From positions 62,001-126,000 of the forward strand of contig JASANG010000120.1 of NCBI GenBank assembly GCA_030248215.1: DNA of 64,000 nucleotides. The letters are read 5' to 3'. Below are positions 55,494 to 64,000 of this stretch, piece after piece. Source of the stretch: Enoplolaimus lenunculus (lineage: Eukaryota; Nematoda; Enoplea; Enoplida; Thoracostomopsidae). The notes under the pieces were generated by a model that saw nothing but the letters and a program-made list of their open reading frames with translations, made no database searches and was not told where the DNA came from. The translations under genes and the position numbers were made by a program. Numbering within the stretch: position 1 is the first letter of the stretch; every line of letters starts with the position of its first letter.

Positions 55494-57526
55494 CACGTGA
55501 CCCTGCCAATCAGCTGTATTTTGTGAATCATATAATACTGGTAAAAAACGTTTAATGGAATAATTGGCAGACGAAACGGCACCGTAACTGTGACAGTGGC
55601 GAATACTGGTGGAGTGATGGGAGATTGAAATTTTTCCAATGCATACGGTTGTTCCGAAGCTCAAACTAGGGATCCAATTCAAGTAAATGGAAAACGAGGC
55701 AAGGTTATAGGCCAAAAGTTTAAAAATTTTGCTATTAAAATATCGATAAATTTACTAAAAACGCGCTTTAAAATTATATAATTTCGTAAGAGAAAAAGTT
55801 TTCTCTCCCAACGGAAAATCCTGAATCCCCAACTGACTATGGAAACATATGTTAATAAAGCTTAACAGTGAGAAAGTTCGGCGATCGGATGTTAGAAAGC
55901 AATGACGTTGGATCGCGGGACATTAAATCATTCAAGCTGGAATTCAGGGGCGTATCCAGATTGAACCCAGGGGGCCGCATACCTTTCAGTCTAAATTATT
56001 ATTTTTGGGGTAGAAATGTTATCTTTTTGGCAACCATCATAACGATTTTTTGACAATTGTAATTTCAAAATCCAATATTTTAGTCGTTTCTTCGATGTCG
56101 GACGCCACAAATCCAAACTTCTGGGTTCACCATTGACAACGGGTATGTACTTTTATGTAATGAATTATGATCTTAAAAATATGCTTGGCAATATCAGCTA
56201 CTGAGCGCAACGGGACTCTTTCTGATGTGCATAGTTATTTTGTACAACGGAAGTCGTTCGAATCGGCTTAATGATAGTTTGTAACTTACGCGTTTTCTTT
56301 ATTGAAATATTTATGCTTGTATCTTATGTGCGGTGCCGGAAGGCATTAAAATAGCTGAAAGTATAGCGGCACCCGGACGTCATCAAAAGTATAGCGACAC
56401 CCTAAATTGGCAAAACTGACAACATGGCTTGAATATATAGCGGCGGATAATTTATGTTATTAAGTAGGGTATGTCTGTGTTTATACTCTTTTGACCTAGT
56501 TGGCTACAGAACAAAATTGTGCCTTCTATAATAATACTTACGAAATAGGACTCCCGTTTTACACAAAAGCTTTAACTTTGTGCAAAGCTCGTGCAAGTAG
56601 ACTTAACGCTTGGGCATACAAAAATCGTGTATTGAACACATAGCTACGAGTTTGTCTAAACTTAGTTGGCTGTTAAAGAATTTGATTTGGTAGTTAGTCA
56701 TGTCTGGATTTTTTATATTATAATACTCAGAGGTAAAGGTATACAGGTTCTTGTAAAAATTCCTCTCTCAAGGTTTAAAATTTTCATGTTTTAGCACAAC
56801 TTAGCTTAAACTTAGGATTGTGTTTAAGCTTAGCATTGAACTTAGGCTTAGGCTTTAGCTTAGACTCAGGTTTAGGTTCTGGTTTTACCGTTAGGCATGT
56901 GGTTTATGTTCAAGAGCTCGTATACAGAGGACTTATTGATATTACGCTTATTCTATTGGGAGAAGGACATTGGTTATAGTTGCATTTTCATTTTCGATCA
57001 TATTGGTCGTCTCATGTGATGATTGCTTCAAACATCAAATTATGTCAATAAATTTGGTATTTATTTAAAAGTTGGCCTCACAAAGAAAAAATAAATAAAA
57101 TTTCATACAATAACATTTCTCATTTTTACCGTTTAAAAATTGGTTGGTACTTACCTACTCCTACCCGTTTCACAAGCGTTCGCCACAGCTTGCTGAAATC
57201 ACGGGCGTTCACAGAAAATTATATTTGGTGCTGGCACCAAATTTGGTGCCTCTACAATTGCAATTCGAGTTGTTTACTTTTGGACCGAGTGAGGAAAGAC
57301 ATGGGCCCCCCATGCCCAGTGGGGACGTCCATGGCTGAAAACTTGCAGACTGTAAGACAGCTGGTTATTTAAGTTTTCAGTGTTAAGTTCAGTGTGCGGA
57401 AAAAGTGCCTGCAGCGGTCATGGCATTTGTTCTTGGAACGACCATTTAATGGCAAACCAATTTCTACTTCATGAGTGTTACATTAGATTAGAAGGGAATT
57501 AGTCGTTTTGCTGACAATGCGTATGC
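55494..57526. other. Intergenic stretch between the convergent calmodulin-like and channel genes
   Basis: The two genes converge here. Near 55948 the phrase CAGGGGCGTATCCAGATTG looks like the end of a widespread MITE type, and 56330-56450 holds repeated AGTATAGCGGCACCC or AGTATAGCGACACCC words. A TTAGGC-rich tract lies at 56795-56905. Nothing else is recognised. Confidence 0.5.
56795..56905. repeat. Degenerate TTAGGC tract
   Basis: The stretch has AACTTAGGCTTAGGCTTTAG, CTTAGACTCAGGTTTAGG and CCGTTAGGCATG: several exact TTAGGC units plus variants. It is the second densest tract after 25038-25165. Confidence 0.6.
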
Positions 57527-59809
57527 CTAAACGTTCCAAGTTTTAGTTTGTTCTCCACACGTTTCCAGCTCGCTACAATTGTTGCAGGTGCCAAAGTTCG
57601 TTCGGTTGCCTATTGATTTTCGTTTCATCGAACCTACAGATACTTTTCCTGGTGACCCGTACACTTCTGTCATAATGCGATCTACAGCTTCGTCCCATGA
57701 CAAATTTATATCATCAATTTCAACATTGCCACTCGTAGTTCTTGTTTGTTTGGTTGTTTTTTGACCGTTTTCAAAACAACAAGGCCTATGTTCACCCTTA
57801 ATATCAGCGTTGGTTTTGCTCCTTGTTGTAGTGTGGACGTGACGTCGCGGCGTATCTGCACAATCTTCTAGCGAATGGGATTTCTTTTTACGAACTGCAA
57901 AAACTGGTGTTGCTGCGGCAGTATTCCTCAAATTGCAATCAGCTTGCGGTGCAGTATGAACACTGCTTGCAAAATATTGCATTTGTCGAGCAGTAATACA
58001 GCAACGGCAAGAACTATTCATAAATAAATTTCCTTGTCCTGCACCTTGGCTATTTTTGCGATGGCATTGTGAGCCACTTTCTACCGTACTTTCCGAATCT
58101 GAACATTTCCGTCCCCAAATACAGTTGTAAATTGCGTAAAATACAGTATGAGCTATCGTAATAATACTAGCGCCAGTCCATAAACCTAGCGCTCCGCCAA
58201 CGTTCGAAACAAACGTTTCTAGTGTTAGGAAGCTAACTTCTTGGACTACAATATACTTGATGTGTCCAAAATAAAAATCAACTAAAATAATTGAATTGCT
58301 AATTTTTGAGCCATTTCGCTGCGCTTCAGTAGTTTTTCCCTGCGTGGCTGACTCGACATCCAAGTCTGATGCTGAATTCAAGCCTTTTCCACGACTGTAG
58401 TCCTCATATGAAGGCTGTTCGTCCGGAACTATGGTACGGTCTGGAAGCTTCCAATATCGTTCTATTTTAGCTGCATATTTCGGATGATATACCCGTCCGG
58501 TGGTAACCGATGCCCTAAATTCCCACCACTGGCACGTTTCAGCGCAATGCGCCATACGACACAAATTCAAAAACCGTGGCAAATGATACGCTGTTGATCG
58601 GATGCAAGCAAGCGCTTGCGCTGGCTCACAAAATTCTCGTGCGCTAATGTTAACAAATGTATTCAGTCCGGTACAATTGCATTGTTCTCGGTACATTTTA
58701 ATCATGCATTCAATTTCACAACGACTAAACGAATACTCAGCAAAGTATTCCAACTGATTTAACGGTGAACTTTCAGATACGCAATCGGTTTTAAGATAAT
58801 TAGACGACTCACGGCGGTTAAGTACCGCTTCTAAGCTAACGTGAGCATGCTGGCCTGGACTGACCGCTAAAGGATTACGGTTGAGCACAGCATCTTCAGG
58901 GCTGATGTAAAGAAACAACGCGAGTTCCTCGTACGCGTTGAAAATCGTTGGGGCGATTTCGTAGTCCGGATGCACAAACAGGAACCCGAAACCACCCACA
59001 GGTCCGGGTAACTTTTGAAGGAAAAAATAGCTGCCGTGTCGTTTCGCTCGTGAAAAATCAAACACAAAACACGGACCGTTGTGCGACAAAAATCGCCGCG
59101 CAAGTATACAACAATTGAACATAAAGCTATTCTCAAACCAACACGATTGATGCGGAAATAGCGCCGAGCACTCAAACGAAACTTGTTCAAAATACGCTAG
59201 TAGTCGTTTTTTTCGATTTTCAGAACTTTCGCTGTAATTTGACCCGGCTCTGGCCGTTGTGAGACTTGAATAGCGATAGTTTGACTGGTTGTAAAAAACT
59301 GAGAATTTTTCGTTATATTCTTCATCGAGCTCGCTAATGTTACGTCTGGTGCCAGTACCGAAATAGTCCAAATCAGTCAGAGTTGTACTGTAAGCGGACA
59401 TAAACGACGACGATATATACTCAAGCAATTCCGGATTTACAGGTATCCGGTTTCGTTGAACACTGGTGTAGTTAAATCGAGTCAAAACACAAACGGTCAA
59501 ATTGGGCAACAAAAGTCCATCTCGAGAGTATGTTTCCGTAATACGGGTTACAGTCGGGGTCCGCATAAAATCTTTCATCAACATAATTAGTTGGTAGCTA
59601 ACGGCGCCGAGGCCGCAAAAGAATACGACTACCCAAAAAGTTGCACTCAATGAAGTGCTCATGTACTGCAAATGCTGCAGTCCATGAAATGTTGATTCGC
59701 GTGAGAAATGACGCACAAACGCAACGATTCGACGTTTTGATAATAGCGATTTGGATGCTGGGGTGTGCAATTTGGACGGATATTCTTGTCCCGGCAGAAT
59801 TGTTCCTTT
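57527..59809 (-). CDS. DEG/ENaC exon 2 (both transmembrane segments and ectodomain)
   Basis: The exon has 760 codons without interruption, very long for this otherwise intron-rich region. It starts KGTILPGQEYPSK after TGTTTCAG and ends TWNV-stop. TM1 is SATFWVVVFFCGLGAVSYQL; TM2 is GLWTGASIITIAHTVFYAIY. The absence of introns may mean intron loss. Confidence 0.95.
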   Translation of the reverse strand, partial: KGTILPGQEYPSKLHTPASKSLLSKRRIVAFVRHFSRESTFHGLQHLQYMSTSLSATFWVVVFFCGLGAVSYQLIMLMKDFMRTPTVTRITETYSRDGLLLPNLTVCVLTRFNYTSVQRNRIPVNPELLEYISSSFMSAYSTTLTDLDYFGTGTRRNISELDEEYNEKFSVFYNQSNYRYSSLTTARAGSNYSESSENRKKRLLAYFEQVSFECSALFPHQSCWFENSFMFNCCILARRFLSHNGPCFVFDFSRAKRHGSYFFLQKLPGPVGGFGFLFVHPDYEIAPTIFNAYEELALFLYISPEDAVLNRNPLAVSPGQHAHVSLEAVLNRRESSNYLKTDCVSESSPLNQLEYFAEYSFSRCEIECMIKMYREQCNCTGLNTFVNISAREFCEPAQALACIRSTAYHLPRFLNLCRMAHCAETCQWWEFRASVTTGRVYHPKYAAKIERYWKLPDRTIVPDEQPSYEDYSRGKGLNSASDLDVESATQGKTTEAQRNGSKISNSIILVDFYFGHIKYIVVQEVSFLTLETFVSNVGGALGLWTGASIITIAHTVFYAIYNCIWGRKCSDSESTVESGSQCHRKNSQGAGQGNLFMNSSCRCCITARQMQYFASSVHTAPQADCNLRNTAAATPVFAVRKKKSHSLEDCADTPRRHVHTTTRSKTNADIKGEHRPCCFENGQKTTKQTRTTSGNVEIDDINLSWDEAVDRIMTEVYGSPGKVSVGSMKRKSIGNRTNFGTCNNCSELETCGEQTKTWNV

Positions 59810-60920
59810 CTGAAACATGGTGTATCAATTTTGCCATTGTTTATAATTCTATATAGAGCATATTAACATCAGCCTATGGCTATTCTTAAGCACAATCTCT
59901 AAGCAGTAACGTCGAGATATGTTTAACGTTAAATCTAACCATTGGCCCCAGCGTCAAGACTTGTTTATCCAAGTAGATTGTGCGTAGCCACAGTTTAAAA
60001 AAGGTGGGTTACGTACTAAATTTTGAACTGAAACGTTTCTTACTTTTCTAACAGAAAAGTTCCTAAAACGTTTGGATAAAAATCGTAAAAGGGGGCTGAC
60101 CCACAACTCCATTTCTTCCAGCTACATACTTTTAAGGACCATCAGTACAGCAACATTGTAGCATTTGGATCTAAAAGATGTTTTATCTTTGCGGACTGCA
60201 TTTCAATACGAATTTTTGTAGCCTCAATTGCTGTTTACGCTTTATTATTTGGAATATTTTTCTTGGTAATTCTTATTACAAACGCTTTATCGCATAAATT
60301 AGGTTTTGAGCAACTTAGCGAAAACTTATTACGCAAAATTTTTTACACTGGGAGCACTGTTTAACAGTGAGCACACATGGATGCAGAACAAACTCACCGC
60401 AAGACGTAGGAGCGCTCTTAAGCTTGAGAGTCAAGCTCTTATAGCTCAGAGGTGATGACTAAACGCCTTGCCCTCCAAAGGACTTGAGTTTGAAATTTCC
60501 TAATGCGAAAGCAATGTTTCAAATCAAATGAAAAAATTGATTATCAGAAAGTTCTAATGTTAATATGTTAAGTACCTGATTTGTATCTAAACAAGGTCGA
60601 GGAGTATGAGTTTCTTCATATTCGCTAAACTGCTTCTTCAGCTGTTTTGGTTTGTTATGCTTTTCACAACAAGATGACCAATTAGTTTCCAGTTGATTGC
60701 GTCGTTTGTTGGTTATTGTGTGTTGCATTGTGTTTTGAACGTGAGAAAATTGAGATCGGTGTGAAGGAATAGGATATGTTTCTAGCTCTGATTCTGTTGG
60801 ATGGCAGGGATCTGCGCCGTTAAATGAACCATGGCGAGATGTGAATTCGAATAGTTTTCGTTGTGAAGGTTTCGGTGTTCCTATTGGATTGTACTTTGAA
60901 AACCGATTCAGTGTAAACAT
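57527..60920 (-). CDS. DEG/ENaC-family sodium channel subunit, two exons
   Basis: DEG/ENaC proteins form trimeric, amiloride-sensitive cation channels gated by peptides, acid or mechanical force (family knowledge). Exons 60576-60920 and 57527-59809 join in phase 0 to give about 875 residues. An ATGTTTCAG at 59810-59818 could be taken for a start but is a good splice acceptor that joins cleanly to the upstream exon. Features in order: cytosolic N-terminus with the gating His-Gly motif (ESTFHGL, about 157), TM1 (about 170-192), a large Cys-rich ectodomain (YSFSRCEIEC...CNC), then TM2 with GLWTGAS, where G-A-S fits the G-x-S selectivity filter (about 661-663). A 194-residue C-terminal tail follows. 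Subfamily is not assigned. Confidence 0.95.
59810..60575. other. Intron of the DEG/ENaC gene with a SINE-like piece
   Basis: The intron is 766 bp on the minus strand, GT...TTTCAG. At 60360-60500 it holds a plus-oriented tRNA-like block (CTCTTATAGCTCAGAGGTGA; then GAGTTTGAAATTTCC as a worn B box) related to those at 20590 and 63260. Confidence 0.65.
60360..60500 (+). repeat. tRNA-like SINE fragment, copy 2
   Basis: GAGCACACATGG, GCAAGACGTAGGAGCGC, TATAGCTCAGAGGTGATGAC and GAGTTTGAAATTTCC occur in order. TAGCTCAGAGG is a good A box; the B box has one or two changes. This is the most complete of three related blocks. Confidence 0.55.
60576..60920 (-). CDS. DEG/ENaC exon 1 (cytosolic N-terminus)
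   Basis: The 115 codons run from ATG at 60920 (MFTLNRFSKYNPIGTPKPSQ) to CLDTNQ with donor CAG|GTACTT. The composition is polar, with His/Ser/Arg/Glu, as expected for a cytosolic lead. A TTTTAG just upstream (exon edge at 60934) may be a trans-splice or an ordinary acceptor, so a further upstream exon cannot be excluded. Confidence 0.7.
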
Positions 60921-63169
60921 TTTAACAAACACAGCTAAAACTGCCGCACGTGGCTGTTGTCATAATTGCGCTGTATTTCTTCTTCGTCGAATCCTGTTCC
61001 AAAATTATCAGGGGTTTTATCTGATATAAAATTTTATGTATTTGGTAAAATTGAAATTATTAAGATCTTGAACGCACAAAGTGCGAATTTTGGGCTCAGC
61101 TTTCCCTCCAGCAAACTTTAAGTCGTGTCTGTTATGCATGTACTAATACAGAATTACCTTTTGGTATTCATTTCTAACAACAATGAAGAGAAGTTACGGT
61201 TGCGCTATACTTCTTGCGCGTCACCGGACGCCCTGCACGCTGGCGCGCGGCACGGTAAAAATTTTGCCACACGCTGCCACACGGCGGCGTGCGGCGGTGT
61301 TCAGCTTTTAGTAAAGTATAGCCCAACCATAAATGTGGTGCGAGTAGTTTCGTCCTTACTTGCATTAAATTTTTATTCGGCTCGCGTAGGTATTTTAAGT
61401 CAGATGTTCACTGCGTTGGTAAAGCGAATAATTTTCAATGTATGATTTATTTTGTTCAGAAAACAATTAGAGATACATATGGCCGACAAGCACTGACAAA
61501 TTTTTCTGATATTTAAGACAATTTTTCAAAAAATAACTGGAAAACGTTTATTTTCAGACTTTATTTCAAAACTTTTCTGAAATCTTTTCTGTTATAATAG
61601 AAATACTTTTCAAGTGCACCTTGTTAATTATATTTCTTAAATGTAAAAAAAATTTTTTTAAACATCAGAAATATTATTTTGAGTGTATTGCGCAAGGCGC
61701 ACGGTGCCGCCCGGTTCCGGACGCCGATGCAATTCATCAAAATGTAAGATAATATAGCGACACGCTTCGCACCATCCGGTCAACATGCGGGCTAGCCCAA
61801 CGCCGCTCGACAAGTATGACACCTAACTAACTTTACAAGGCAAATGTATATATAAATTAGTATATAGATAATATATAAAATTTAATTTAAGAATTATACT
61901 TCTTAGGTATTCAAGTATAGACTGATTGCACTGAATTAGAAATTGTGAAATGTCACTAAAATTGCACGTCGATTCAAATTTTGACACAAAATTTATACAT
62001 AGCCAACATTCGAGACAGTGAAAAACATCGTATAAACATCAATTTGATCATAAGAAGTGAACAGAGACACGAATGTGTCAAAATTTTTCTTTTCTTAATA
62101 TTTCAAACACAATTCTTGACAGAAATCCGGTGGAATGTAGTTATTTTTAATTTTAAAAGTTTTTAAGCGTCGCTAGACCTTTACATATACAATTCGATTT
62201 GGCGGCATCGCCTAGACCGACATATATAATAAGTTGTTTTAACCTAAATCTACCTACACAGCAGCTATTATCTGAATTGGAAATATTAATTGACTTGCGC
62301 TATCAATTATCTCATCTTTGTTGGATACAGTTTTGCTTTTGTAAGTCTGAAATTTTACTAATCGCATAGTGATTTCAGAGTACGACGCGGCTATGGATCT
62401 TTCCGACGCGCTCGTTATCCGTATAAAGTTCTACTTCCGGCGCACATTTTTTGTGACCGTGTCAGAAACTATGGGCAAAAATTCCGATACATAATATATA
62501 CTTCAATAAATGTATAGGGAAAATTTGAGGGACGTACACCATTTTGCGAAATAATTGATTAATAGGATCAATGCTGTCATCTGCAATCATCGTGTGAAAA
62601 AAACGAGTTAAAATGTTCAACGAATGTTACTGTATAAATGCGTACATGTTTTATCTATTTGTGAAAATAAGCCACTGTTTTTTACTTAAACTTCATTAAA
62701 AAACGTTTGTGATCCACACAAAAAACGGGATGTCGGCCAAAACATATACTGTTCAGTCAGAACTAACATCCATTGGCGTCTTTAACTGATTCATACATGT
62801 TTCGAAGCTGTCCCGGCTGTTCCAGTAAAAACATAGGCTTCTAAACGAGACAATCTACTCACCACCCAGATAAACTGAATATTTGTTTTAAGCTGAAAAA
62901 ATAATTAAAAAGTACCTATTGTTTTCGCTGTTAGCACACCATTTGTAACATGATATACGCTATTGAACGATGCGTTCATTATGGATAGGTCTACTTTTAC
63001 AGATGTGATAAAATACTAAATACAAAACTAATATGCTACTCAGCTTAAATCTGTTTCAACCAATTTTGTACGCAATGTACAAAAAACTAGAAAAATAACA
63101 TTATATTAAAGCATGCACTTAATATCAATAGTTTGAAATTTGACCCCGCTTTTCATATAGAGTATGCTG

Positions 63170-63300
63170 TGAGCACACAGGGCGCAATAGTAATTACTAC
63201 TCGTAGGGGCGATACAATTTCTCCACAAGATACAACAACCTTCTGGCGCTTGAGTATCCAGTTCCTATAGCTGAGTGGTGATGGTACGGCTCCAGCTCAA
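63170..63300 (+). repeat. tRNA-like SINE fragment, copy 3
   Basis: GAGCACACAGGG, ACAAGATACAACAACC, CTTGAGTATCCAG and CTATAGCTGAGTGGTGATGG occur in the same order as in the copies at 20480 and 60360. It is followed within 90 bp by a TTAGGC-like tract, suggesting that the tract may belong to the same element. Confidence 0.5.
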
Positions 63301-63384
63301 CAGGCTGCAACGAAGGCAAAATCAGTTTTCCGTAAAAAAGCGGCTTCGTTCTTTTCTTCTACACTTCCGACGTCATTTACGCAT

Positions 63385-63480
63385 GGGCTTAGGCAATACG
63401 CTTAGGATTAGGTATAGGGAAACGCTTCAATACTTATGCATATGCTTAAGTCTTTGCTTAAAAGGTTTTTGCTAAGCCTA
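63385..63480. repeat. TTAGGC-like tract after the SINE-like block
   Basis: GGGCTTAGGCAATACGCTTA, then GGATTAGGTATAGG, then CATATGCTTAAGTCTTTGCT: degenerate hexamers with two exact TTAGGC units. Confidence 0.5.
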
Positions 63481-63618
63481 CACTGTAAATTTCAATGTGT
63501 TGATTAATCAATTCAGCTTACGAGTTGGTTATTTCTGAATTAATAACAGTAAATATGAACTCACTCTCAGTTGAGTTGATTCTTACTCTGAGTTGTGTTG
63601 ACTCTGTTGACTCTGGTA

Positions 63619-63653
63619 GAGTTGATTTAACTCAAAACGAATTAAATCAACTC
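63619..63653. repeat. Hairpin in a GAGTT-rich stretch
   Basis: The arms GAGTTGATTTAA and TTAAATCAACTC are exact reverse complements with an 11-nt loop. The surrounding 63500-63715 is dense in ACTC, GAGTT and TTGACTC words. It is probably the centre of another small palindromic element. Confidence 0.7.
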
Positions 63654-64000
63654 AAATTTTGTAGTTCTGATAGTTCTACTCAAACGGAGTATTTCAGCTC
63701 ATTCCGAGTTAAAATGTAAGCCAGTCTAAACTTTAAATGAGAAAAGTGTACGCAAGAGCCCTCCTCCCATTTTATATGTAAAAGCTATAAAATTGGTAAA
63801 TACTAAGTATCTTATGTAATCTGAATATAACTATTAAGCATTTAACAGCTTGACGTAACCCTTTTTAGTGACAGTTTAGAGCTTCAGCGTTAAGCCGAAA
63901 ACATAAACCTGTCCTGTTACTGCAAAATTGAGACCCGTCGCTTGAAAGTTATGCTTTATGTCAACGTTCTTAATATATGAACCAGTTAACACCAGAGGCA

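Larger units (their letters stand above)
60935..64000. other. Right end of the window, no supported gene
   Basis: Two GC-rich patches stand out, 61205-61310 and 61690-61810 (GCGCGCGGCACGG; CGGTTCCGGACGCCG), in very AT-rich surroundings. A tRNA-like block and a TTAGGC-like tract follow at 63170-63480, then a GAGTT/AACTC-rich segment with a hairpin at 63619-63653. No exon-like frame was found. Confidence 0.5.

Noticed and set aside
59598-59837. Minus-strand frame overlapping the start of the DEG/ENaC long exon
   Set aside because: It is an out-of-frame shadow of the channel coding sequence.
1-64000. CRISPR arrays, rRNA genes, bacterial-type operons, LTR-bearing or capsid/envelope-bearing elements
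   Set aside because: None seen. The introns, splice sites and repeat content point to an animal nuclear genome, and the repeats read as DNA transposons, LINE relics and SINE-like pieces.

Overview
The window looks like a gene-poor, repeat-rich, AT-rich animal chromosome segment, most likely from a nematode. This is inference. The support is: (1) a calmodulin-like gene whose second exon resembles nematode CAL-1-type proteins more than true calmodulin; (2) short splice acceptors of the TTTCAG/TTTTAG type; (3) several degenerate TTAGGC-rich tracts, TTAGGC being the nematode telomere unit; (4) a DEG/ENaC channel and an amidated-neuropeptide precursor. Species cannot be named from the sequence. 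Most genes are split into small exons by introns of 0.2-2.4 kb that carry transposon fossils.

Five genes can be supported. On the minus strand at 4138-8728 is the 3' half of a paxillin gene: LD4, LD5, LIM1, LIM2 and the first half of LIM3. Its remaining LIM3-LIM4 exons were not found and probably lie left of the window. On the plus strand at 25744-30234 is an unrecognised multi-exon gene for a small coiled-coil protein whose main exon joins are phase-compatible. On the plus strand at 45069-46461 is a two-exon neuropeptide precursor with signal peptide and five predicted peptides ending in Phe-amide (MF, PF or AF amides). On the plus strand at 53186-55493 is a three-exon, four-EF-hand calmodulin-like protein. 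On the minus strand at 57527-60920 is a DEG/ENaC sodium-channel subunit of two exons.

The rest is largely non-autonomous transposon material. A hAT-like MITE group (ends CAGGGTGCAACC, 8-bp target duplications, subterminal TTCCGG-type hexamer runs) recurs from about 0.5 to 32 kb. A TA-flanked family (end CTGTAGTGACCCGAATAAG) occurs from 32 to 49 kb. There are fold-back elements with arms near 190-370 bp at 6.1, 9.0, 16.5 and 18.4-19.4 kb, a CTTGCA-rich element at 42.5-43.2 kb, tRNA-like SINE fragments, and LINE reverse-transcriptase relics at 43.5-44.3 kb and 4.8-5.1 kb. Several elements are nested, including a minisatellite-bearing element inside a TA-flanked MITE at 32.9-33.6 kb.

The genes do not form an operon or obvious pathway. 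Several are muscle or neural in character (paxillin adhesion, neuropeptide, calcium sensor, cation channel), but nothing in the layout shows that they work together. The points of most interest are the MF-amide precursor, the unrecognised coiled-coil gene, the hAT-like MITE group with its hexamer arrays, and the perfect 22-bp hairpin at 15960-16006.
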